Shown here piece by piece: positions 18,875 through 26,027 of a DNA stretch of 64,000 nucleotides; positions within the stretch are counted from its first letter, which is position 1; each line of letters opens with the position of its first letter. The translations under genes were made by a program, and so were the position numbers. The notes beneath the pieces were generated by a model. That model worked only from the letters and a program-made list of their open reading frames with translations. It was not told the DNA's origin and searched no databases. This stretch comes from Peribacillus sp044761985 (GTDB lineage: Bacteria; Bacillota; Bacilli; Bacillales; DSM-1321): the NCBI RefSeq assembly GCF_044761985.1, contig NZ_JBIWDK010000002.1:186001-250000 (forward strand), in the 5' to 3' direction.

Positions 18875-19483
18875 TTAATCTTTAGACCAGCCTTTTTCCT
18901 TGAACCGAACAATCGCTTCCACACGATTACTGACATCGAGTTTATCGAGAATGACCGAAATATAGTTCCGGACCGTCCCATTGGTAAGAAAAAGCTGGTT
19001 GGCAATTTCCTTTGTATTTTTTCCGTCCGCTATCAGCCCAAGCACTTGCGTTTCTCGTTCAGTCAATGGGTTCTCTTCTTCAAAGGCCATATCCACAAGC
19101 TCTGGGGCGTAGATGCGCCTTCCATCCATGATGACACGGATGGAATTGGCCAGTTCTTCACTTGGACTATCTTTAAGTAAATAGCCGCCCACTTCAGCTT
19201 TTCTGGCTCTTTCAAAATAACCGGGACGGGCAAATGTCGTCAAAATGATGACCTTACATTGGATTCCTTTATTCTTAATCTCTTCCGCAACATCCAGTCC
19301 GGTTTTCACTGGCATCTCTATATCCGTGACACAGATATCCGGTTGCAAGCGGTTTATGAGATTCATGGCTTCTTCTCCATCGCTGGCCTTCCCGACAACC
19401 TCCATATCCTCTTCCAAGTCGAGGATGGACCCAAGCGCTCCGAGTAACATCCGCTGGTCTTCAGCGATCACGATTCGAATCAA
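18875..19483 (-). CDS. desR: DesR response regulator of membrane fluidity
   Basis: A 202-residue NarL/FixJ regulator very like B. subtilis DesR, including MLLGALGSILDLEEDMEVVG and the stretch LTTFARPGYFERA. The receiver phosphorylation site is Asp54 in CVTDIEMP. The LuxR-type helix-turn-helix is near residues 140-185 (LTERETQVLGLIADGKNTKEIA). When DesK phosphorylates it in the cold, it activates the desaturase gene found two genes away. It follows desK by 11 bases in the same operon. A pair of candidate binding sites lies before des at the expected distance. Confidence 0.93.
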   Translation of the reverse strand: MIRIVIAEDQRMLLGALGSILDLEEDMEVVGKASDGEEAMNLINRLQPDICVTDIEMPVKTGLDVAEEIKNKGIQCKVIILTTFARPGYFERARKAEVGGYLLKDSPSEELANSIRVIMDGRRIYAPELVDMAFEEENPLTERETQVLGLIADGKNTKEIANQLFLTNGTVRNYISVILDKLDVSNRVEAIVRFKEKGWSKD

Positions 19484-19494
19484 ATTAATCCCAC

Positions 19495-20613
19495 CTATTC
19501 ATTTTTAATTGCATTCGGAACCTTTATATAAACGATGGTCCCGTTGTTTGATTCTATGTCCAGGCTTCCATTCACAAACTCCAGCCTTTCTTTCATACCT
19601 TGAAGTCCATTGCCTTTATAGAAATCCGAGGTTTGAGTAAGACCCACCCCATTATCTTCGACTTTAATCATTACGCCCGTCTTCAATTCTTCAATGGAAA
19701 TTTTACAAAGCGTGGCTTGACTATGCTTAACGATATTGGTCACGGCTTCTTTTATGCACATGCTCAAAACCGTTTCGACAAATAAGGGTGTTGCTCGTAA
19801 ATCCGTAGAACCATCCAATTCAAAATCTATTTGGGCAGCTTTCAAAATCTGCTTGACCCGAATGACTTCGTCGCTAAGCTTAGCCCCACGCATTTCCGAC
19901 ACCATTTCCCTCACTTCTTTTAACGCTGTCCTCGCCGTTTGACGTATATCCTTGATCTCTTTCTTAGCCGACTCAGGATTCAAATCAATCAACTTTCCAG
20001 CAAGGTCACTTTTCAATCCGATCAGTGAAAGCTTCTGCCCCAATGTATCATGCAAATCACGCGCGATACGCTGACGTTCCTCCATCTTCCCAAGTTCCGA
20101 AATTTGCTTATGGGCATCTTCGAGCTGTTCTTCTAGCTTATCCCGCTTATTTCGATTATACGTATTGAACGGGAGTAGAATCACGCCCACTATACAAATA
20201 AGCATAAAGGGAAACTGTGAAAAGAAAATGGGGTCTTTCATGATGAACCCAATATTGACGGACACGATGGTAGCCAATAGTTGAACCGAATATAAGACAA
20301 AAAAGCCTACCTTATTTTGAACATTGCCTACGAAGAACGCTAGAAAAAGAGAAAAGTAAATAAAACCGAAAAAGATGGTCATCGATATGGAAATGGCAAT
20401 TTGTATCCCTGTCCAAACATATACGGCCCATCCCTTGGAGGCGAACGAAAATCCGTAGGAGATGAAAAATAAAATGATCATAATTATACCGAAAATGATT
20501 TCGGACATCGAGGATGATCTAAAAATGAAGTAAAAAGGAAGAATACAGAAAATAATCCAGACATACGGGCTTAATCCAGTATTCTTCGGAAAAATATGAT
20601 ACCAACTTTGCAT
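19495..20613 (-). CDS. desK: DesK thermosensor histidine kinase
   Basis: A 372-residue kinase. The first 150 residues hold four or five membrane segments that read bilayer thickness. A linker helix (NRNKRDKLEEQLEDAHKQIS) follows, then the HisKA_3 domain with His188 in ARDLHDTLGQ, the same residue number as in B. subtilis DesK. The ATPase domain includes EAVTNIVKHSQA and VEDNGVGL. In the cold it acts as a kinase on DesR, and in fluid membranes as a phosphatase. It lies between des and desR. A strong terminator between des and desK implies that desKR is transcribed partly on its own or by readthrough. Confidence 0.92.
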   Translation of the reverse strand: MQSWYHIFPKNTGLSPYVWIIFCILPFYFIFRSSSMSEIIFGIIMIILFFISYGFSFASKGWAVYVWTGIQIAISISMTIFFGFIYFSLFLAFFVGNVQNKVGFFVLYSVQLLATIVSVNIGFIMKDPIFFSQFPFMLICIVGVILLPFNTYNRNKRDKLEEQLEDAHKQISELGKMEERQRIARDLHDTLGQKLSLIGLKSDLAGKLIDLNPESAKKEIKDIRQTARTALKEVREMVSEMRGAKLSDEVIRVKQILKAAQIDFELDGSTDLRATPLFVETVLSMCIKEAVTNIVKHSQATLCKISIEELKTGVMIKVEDNGVGLTQTSDFYKGNGLQGMKERLEFVNGSLDIESNNGTIVYIKVPNAIKNE

Positions 20614-20662
20614 AGCGTCCCTCTGTTCCTTTTCCTTCTAGTATATACTACGAAGTTTTGTC

Positions 20663-20696
20663 AAAAAACCATTCAATCGAAACTGAATGGTTTTTT
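20663..20696. terminator. Bidirectional terminator between des and desK
   Basis: AAAAAACCATTCA and TGAATGGTTTTTT are perfect complements around an 8-base loop. It would limit readthrough from des into desK. Confidence 0.85.
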
Positions 20697-20706
20697 GTCG
20701 GGATAT

Positions 20707-21759
20707 TTATTTTTCTTGTAAACTTGGTCGTTTAGAAGTCATTTCAACTTTAGTTTTCGTTGCATTCAAACGTTCCTTAATCTCTTTAAAGCTTACAAAC
20801 GTTTTATTTTCTCCATCATATAAGCGGAAACGGAGAGATTTCAAACTTGAGCCGAGCGTGATCGTCGTAGCCTGTTGTAAGGGCAGCGTCGAATCATGGA
20901 CTTTCTCCAGATTATAGTTCGGCACTCTAGGGCTTAAATGATGCACATGGTGGAAACCGATGTTACCCGTTACCCATTGTAAAACCTTTGGAAGCTTATA
21001 ATAAGAGCTTCCATCTATAGCTGCCTTCACATAATCCCAATCAGATTCTTCTTCAAAATAAGAATCTTCGAACTGATGTTGAACATAGAACAACCAGATG
21101 CCCAATGAACCCGATACAAAAAGGATCGGTAATTGAATCATAAGGAATGCCTGCCAACCGATTGCCAAACATAATAGGCCGTATATCAACACGATAGCCG
21201 CGTTTGTAAGATACGTATTCATCCGTTCTTTTTTTCTTGCTCCCTTAACATTCAAACGATTGGTAACGAGGAATAGATAAAAAGGTCCTAATCCAAACAT
21301 GACAATCGGATTCCGGTATAAACGGTAAGCAAGACGTCCCCAGAATGAAGCCGCAACATACTCATCAACCGTCATGACCCAAATGTCGCCTGTGCCACGT
21401 TTGTTCAGATTACTACTTGTTGCATGGTGAATCGAGTGACTGTGCTTCCATTGTTCATAAGGAAATAAAGTGACAATCCCACTAATCGTACCTAGGATAT
21501 TATTCGCTTTCTTGCTTTTGAAAAAAGAGGAATGACAGCAATCATGGAAAATGATGAAAATCCTGATGACGAACCCTGAAGAAAGAATGGCGAATGCCAG
21601 TGTCAGCCAATAGGAAATGCTCAAACTCTGGTAAGCCAAGAACCAGAGTAGAAAAAATGGTGGAAATGTATTGATGATCTGCTTCACGCTTGATTTCGTA
21701 TTCGACTTTTCAAAAGGCGCAACTTCTTTTCTTAACTGCTTTTGATCGTGTTTACTCAT
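20707..21759 (-). CDS. des: Acyl-lipid fatty acid desaturase Des
   Basis: A 350-residue membrane desaturase with four to six hydrophobic segments. The three histidine boxes that hold the di-iron centre are HDCCH, HSHSIHH and HHVHH, each in the usual order and spacing. In B. subtilis the enzyme inserts a delta-5 double bond into acyl chains of membrane lipids after cold shock, using ferredoxin or flavodoxin. The adjacent DesK-DesR pair and the upstream dyads say that this orthologue is cold-induced in the same way. The start has a good AGGAGG site. The mRNA leader is about 100 bases. Confidence 0.93.
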   Translation of the reverse strand: MSKHDQKQLRKEVAPFEKSNTKSSVKQIINTFPPFFLLWFLAYQSLSISYWLTLAFAILSSGFVIRIFIIFHDCCHSSFFKSKKANNILGTISGIVTLFPYEQWKHSHSIHHATSSNLNKRGTGDIWVMTVDEYVAASFWGRLAYRLYRNPIVMFGLGPFYLFLVTNRLNVKGARKKERMNTYLTNAAIVLIYGLLCLAIGWQAFLMIQLPILFVSGSLGIWLFYVQHQFEDSYFEEESDWDYVKAAIDGSSYYKLPKVLQWVTGNIGFHHVHHLSPRVPNYNLEKVHDSTLPLQQATTITLGSSLKSLRFRLYDGENKTFVSFKEIKERLNATKTKVEMTSKRPSLQEK

Positions 21760-21868
21760 AGTTTCCTCCTTAAAATGTAAAAAATATGGAGTGTTTCAAT
21801 AACGTCTATTCAATGGCATGAATCAACTTCTATATAGTAGTGATGAATGTTTTCTTTTCTATATTTCA

Positions 21869-21936
21869 ATTATAGTTACATTCTTCAACCTACTGTAGTC
21901 ATAAACGTCAATGACCTCATATGACATCTGTCATAT
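21869..21936 (-). promoter_or_regulatory. Des promoter with candidate DesR sites
   Basis: On the minus strand TATAAT (21869-21874) lacks a good -35, as expected for an activated promoter. Upstream, ATATGACATCTGTCATAT (21919-21936) is an inverted repeat, and GTCATAAACGTCAATGAC (21898-21915) is a second, less regular one. With the start near 21862 these cover about -36 to -74, matching the known B. subtilis DesR footprint position. The rest of 21760-22087 is empty. Confidence 0.72.
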
Positions 21937-22087
21937 ACCCGTCTTACAGTCGCATTTAACCACCCTATTATTTCCTTTTTTTCTTGTTTTACGCATGAAA
22001 TGGAGGAAATACCAAGAACCTACCTGATAATCCAGAAAAAAGCAGATTCACCTCGAACGGCCGAAACGCATACTGGGAATCATCATT

Positions 22088-24157
22088 TTACTGACTTTGG
22101 ATCATGAGCATTTCATCATAAACCAAGTTTTGTCTAAGCTCCGTTGCTGTTCTAGTGGATATTTGATCCTCTTCAACCATTTGCTGAATGATATCACGTT
22201 CGATCTGCATCGCATTCAATTGAAAACGACTGACCATCTCTTCGAAACGATTAACTTCTTTTTCACTTAGTGTTCCGAATGGATACAAATAATGATTATA
22301 TCTTTGAATGACCAGCATGACTTCATGACGGTTTTCTGGAGTAGTTTGTTGTTTGATTACCATCATCGCTTCTTTTTGTGCCTCTTTTTGTGCTTTACGG
22401 AACTCCCGGATCAGGTCCGCATTTTCATTAATAGAGTTCTCTAATTTGTTTTCCCACTTTTTATCCCATTTGACATTGATCTTGTTTTTGATAAAGAGGG
22501 TCTTCCAATTAATCCACGCTCTTTTCAGAGGTGATTTTTGCATATAGTTTAACGTTCTTGAAATATACACCTTATAAAGCTCAAAAGTTGTTTCGGAGAT
22601 AGCCCCTTTTTGAACTAACCCAGAAACGACTTCCATTTCCTTGCTGGTCCCTAGCTTCATCAAATCCTGTATGGTCCGATTATCCGGCCTTTTCGTTATT
22701 CCACGCTCCAAATCTATCAATTGTTCATTTAAATCTTCCATTACTTGATGAATCGCTTTCTGATTATCCATGGTTGCCTCTTTACTCAGCAGTTGGATTG
22801 TCTTATTTAACACTATTTTATAAGCTTCTTCAGTAGTAAGACGTTCATCATCAGATTCAGTCGGTTTCTTTATCAATATCGGTAAAAGAACGGTAGCCAA
22901 AAAGACGCTTAACAGAATGACACAGGCCGCGATAAATAAGACTGTATTACGCATCGGGAACGTCGTGTCATCCGGCATTAAAGTTGGTATGGATAAAGCG
23001 GTAGCTAAAGTTATGGTACCATGTATGCCACAAACTGATGCCAAAAGGGCATATCGCGATTTTGACACATTCTTAACATCCACGACATCGTTATCTTCAG
23101 GATGAACCCTGGACATAATAAATTGTTCCAATGGATTCACTCTGTTTTTCGTGAAAGTATCATGAAGAATGTATACCCAAATAAAACGGATCACCAATAA
23201 TAAAAGTACAATCAAGACGCTAATTCCAAAAAGAGTTCCCCTATTTAAGTTGGACTCAATTTCCTGATAAACACTCGGTATCATGAATCCTAATAAAGTA
23301 AATACAAGACCATTCAAAAGATAACCTAATACAGACCATGTATTCGTAGATATAATTTGCAACTTGGTTGTGGAACTCTGAAGGCGATCCCGCTCAATGC
23401 CATGTATGACTCCTGCGGTAACCACTGCTAAGATTCCAGAAACATGGAACTCTTCAGCAACCATATAAATCACAAATGGTGTAATCAGCTCAATAACAAT
23501 GGACATAGGAATTTCCTCTAGTCCATGAACCCGTAGGAACAATCGCAATTTAACGATTAAATAGCCCAGAAGGAGACCTATAATAATCCCACCTAAAGAC
23601 ACAAATAAAAAATTAAGCGAAGCAGCTTTTATAGAAAAGACGCCCGTCAATGCAGCTGCCAAAGCCACTTTAAAAGCAACGATTCCGGCTGCATCATTGA
23701 AAAGCGATTCTCCTTCAAGGATGGGCATCATGTTTCCGGGCAATTTCAAGCCTTTTGTAATGGATTGTACCGCTACCGCATCCGTTGGGGTAATGGTCGC
23801 TGCTAAGGCAAAAGCCACAGCCAAAGGCATATCTGGAATTAACCAGTGGATAAAAAAGCCACCGGCAAAAACAGTCACGAATACTAACCCAAATGCCAAT
23901 AACAGAATCGGCTTACGCAACTCAAGCATTTCTTTCCGAGATGTGTTTTTTCCTTCTGTAAATAGGAGGGGAGCAATAATACAAATCATAAATAATTCAG
24001 AATGAAAGTCTAATGATAAGTGGAGCGGTAAAAATGAAATGACTGCCCCCATGGCTATCTGATATATCGGGAGCGGAATACGAGGCCATTTAGCATTTAA
24101 GATTGTAGCGACTATTGTGGAAACTAATAAGCCGAGCAAAGTGATTAAAAATGACAT
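22088..24157 (-). CDS. CPA1 family Na+/H+ antiporter (NhaP/NhaK-like)
   Basis: A 689-residue transporter. About 12 hydrophobic segments span residues 1-430. Core motifs include APLLFTEGKN, ITPTDAVAV with the ion-binding Asp, and GESLFNDAAGIV with the Asn-Asp pair typical of CPA1 exchangers. The C-terminal 250 residues are hydrophilic and helical (QKAIHQVMEDLNEQLIDLE and a coiled stretch KAQKEAQKEAMMVIKQ). They probably regulate activity by pH, as in NhaK/YvgP of B. subtilis. It exchanges cytoplasmic Na+ (or K+/Li+) for external protons. The gene stands alone with RBS AGGAGG. Ion specificity cannot be read from the sequence. Confidence 0.9.
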   Translation of the reverse strand: MSFLITLLGLLVSTIVATILNAKWPRIPLPIYQIAMGAVISFLPLHLSLDFHSELFMICIIAPLLFTEGKNTSRKEMLELRKPILLLAFGLVFVTVFAGGFFIHWLIPDMPLAVAFALAATITPTDAVAVQSITKGLKLPGNMMPILEGESLFNDAAGIVAFKVALAAALTGVFSIKAASLNFLFVSLGGIIIGLLLGYLIVKLRLFLRVHGLEEIPMSIVIELITPFVIYMVAEEFHVSGILAVVTAGVIHGIERDRLQSSTTKLQIISTNTWSVLGYLLNGLVFTLLGFMIPSVYQEIESNLNRGTLFGISVLIVLLLLVIRFIWVYILHDTFTKNRVNPLEQFIMSRVHPEDNDVVDVKNVSKSRYALLASVCGIHGTITLATALSIPTLMPDDTTFPMRNTVLFIAACVILLSVFLATVLLPILIKKPTESDDERLTTEEAYKIVLNKTIQLLSKEATMDNQKAIHQVMEDLNEQLIDLERGITKRPDNRTIQDLMKLGTSKEMEVVSGLVQKGAISETTFELYKVYISRTLNYMQKSPLKRAWINWKTLFIKNKINVKWDKKWENKLENSINENADLIREFRKAQKEAQKEAMMVIKQQTTPENRHEVMLVIQRYNHYLYPFGTLSEKEVNRFEEMVSRFQLNAMQIERDIIQQMVEEDQISTRTATELRQNLVYDEMLMIQSQ

Positions 24158-24460
24158 AGAATCCTCCTATCTTCTAATATTTTGTACGATTTCCTCTAAA
24201 AAGGTGAAAAAGCAGAGATATTTTAAAGCGATTATCACCACTTTAATAATAGTCCCTACTTATAATGTGTATTTTTTAAATGAAACTCTCGCATTAATCA
24301 TGCATATTTTGTTGTATTAACGATAATTGATATACCCCTTAGTTATTCATTACAAACAGGTATGACAACTTTCAAGTTTCATTTTATTATCAACTGATTT
24401 TTCATTTGCAGCTAAAAGACGTCAAAATAAAACCCGAGTGGATCAGCCATCCACTCGGGT
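24158..24460 (-). terminator. Spacer ending in the fdhD terminator
   Basis: The spacer 24158-24431 shows no gene. ACCCGAGTGGAT (24432-24443) and ATCCACTCGGGT (24449-24460) form a perfect 12-bp stem 10 bases after the fdhD stop. Confidence 0.8.
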
Positions 24461-24470
24461 CTAATAACTT

Positions 24471-25268
24471 CTATTCATTTAGTTGAATCCGATCAGGGCA
24501 GGTATAAATATTCATGGAATCATTACGGATAAATCCGACGGTAGTGATTCCCAACCCTTCCGCTAGCTCCAACGCCAATTCAGTTGGTGCGGATTTAGAA
24601 AGGATCAACTCGCATCCGATCTTCGCCACTTTCAACAGTATCTCCGATGAAATGCGCCCACTGAATACAATCGCTTTTCCTTCTAAAGATATACCATTCT
24701 TCAAGCAATACCCATAGATCTTATCCAATGCATTATGGCGCCCGATATCCATTCGGCTTAATACAAGCCCATTCACATCACACAATGCCGCATTATGGAC
24801 ACCACCGGTTTGTTGGAACGTCACCGCGGACTGTTGCAGGTCCTTCATTAAGCGGAAGCAATCTTCCGGTGTTAGCCTTACCGTCATATTCTCCATCTTC
24901 TTGGCGGTCAGAGCATCGTTTACGAAGACGAAACCTTGTCTACTTCCTCCACAGCATGAAGTAATATAACGTTTATTCTGAAACTCTTGGTAATAAGGAT
25001 TCAGCTTATCCGTTTTGACGTGAACATATCCTTCTTTTTCCTGAAACCAAATTTCTTTGATTTCTTCATATTTACGGATAATCCCTTCCGAGGCTAAATA
25101 ACCGATGACCATATCTTCAATGTATTCCGGTGTACATACCATCGTCACGAATTCTTGCCCATTGATCTTCACCGTGACGGGAAATTCCGTCACAACCGTG
25201 TCTTCCGTCTGCTGGACTTCCCCTTTGCTAATGCGGATGATCTCCCGTTTTTTCTCTATCTCCTTCAT
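24471..25268 (-). CDS. fdhD: FdhD, formate dehydrogenase sulfurtransferase
   Basis: A 265-residue FdhD protein. I use the internal ATG at 25268 because AGGAG stands 7 bases before it; an ATG 15 bases upstream overlaps that site. Family marks are the N-terminal beta region (VTVKINGQEFVTMVCTPEYI), the Cys pair in ITSCCGGSRQ where the E. coli protein has its mobile CxxC loop, and HNALDKIYGY. It passes sulfur from a cysteine desulfurase to the molybdenum cofactor so that formate dehydrogenase becomes active. It lies just upstream of, and divergent to, the formate dehydrogenase gene, with a DUF2294 gene between them. The client is therefore on hand. Confidence 0.92.
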   Translation of the reverse strand: MKEIEKKREIIRISKGEVQQTEDTVVTEFPVTVKINGQEFVTMVCTPEYIEDMVIGYLASEGIIRKYEEIKEIWFQEKEGYVHVKTDKLNPYYQEFQNKRYITSCCGGSRQGFVFVNDALTAKKMENMTVRLTPEDCFRLMKDLQQSAVTFQQTGGVHNAALCDVNGLVLSRMDIGRHNALDKIYGYCLKNGISLEGKAIVFSGRISSEILLKVAKIGCELILSKSAPTELALELAEGLGITTVGFIRNDSMNIYTCPDRIQLNE

Positions 25269-25329
25269 GCCTTCACTCCTCATTATCTACACGAACTTCA
25301 TGCCCCTTATATAAAACAGTAAAATGATA

Positions 25330-25692
25330 TCAGTTCGATTTTAGTTTTCCTGCTATGTCCTGGTCAAATACAAACACAGAGATGGCTATATTTTCCTTCA
25401 CTTTAATATCAGAAAACAAATGAACCAGGTTCGCACCGACCAACTCTTCCATTCCCTCTGGAGGAGCAACCGAATAAAGATCCTGAATCATTTTTGTCCT
25501 AGCTGAATGAACCATGTCTTTGCCCTCTTCCGTACTCGAAATGAATATTTCCGTCGGAGTCAAATTCCCATATAGCGTGGAAACAGCCATATTATCTACA
25601 AAAACCGTATGAATACGCTCTGGCCCTTTTCCGAATAGTTCTTTTCGGAGCTTTCGAATCATATCATTGAATTCATGGATTACTTTTGACAT
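25330..25692 (-). CDS. DUF2294 family protein
   Basis: A 120-residue protein starting at the ATG at 25692 (RBS AGGAG 10 bases before). A longer frame to 25794 lacks any RBS and begins with non-family sequence. It shows the DUF2294 pattern: LRKELFGKGPERIHTVFVDN, YGNLTPTEIF, and an acidic, hydrophobic C-terminus. The biochemical role is unknown. The family often occurs beside formate dehydrogenase or other redox genes in bacilli, and here it sits between fdhD and fdhA, 61 bases from fdhD on the same strand. It may share the fdhD transcript. Confidence 0.8.
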   Translation of the reverse strand: MSKVIHEFNDMIRKLRKELFGKGPERIHTVFVDNMAVSTLYGNLTPTEIFISSTEEGKDMVHSARTKMIQDLYSVAPPEGMEELVGANLVHLFSDIKVKENIAISVFVFDQDIAGKLKSN

Positions 25693-25799
25693 CTTGATTT
25701 CGCTCCTAACATATGATATTTCATCTAGTATTTCCTTATCATAAAGCAATAAGATTAAAAAAAAAAGTTTATTGAAAATAACTACTTTTCTCATACTGA

Positions 25800-26003
25800 T
25801 TGTTTCTTTTTATAATTAAAGGTATAATACCTTTGTGAAAGTTGGTCACATAATAAGATTTGTTATGTTTCTATCTTTTATCCATCATTTATATAATGGT
25901 TTGGATTGGTATATTGGCAAGATTTGCTTTTAAACTTTTCCACCATGACTTACATCACTGTTCAGAGACAGAGGTGTAATCATGGTGGTTTTTTTCGTGT
26001 TTT
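25800..26003 (+). promoter_or_regulatory. fdhA leader with terminator-like hairpin
   Basis: TTGTTT (25800-25805), 17 bases, and TATAAT (25823-25828) form a plus-strand promoter. About 105 bases later CCACCATGA (25940-25948) pairs with TCATGGTGG (25980-25988), with inner pairs TTACA/TGTAA and CTGT/ACAG, followed by seven T. The hairpin ends 40 bases before the fdhA start. It therefore looks like an attenuator rather than the end of an upstream gene; the neighbouring gene on the left runs the other way. Confidence 0.65.
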
Positions 26004-26027
26004 TTGGTAATAAGAGGGGGAAAAATT

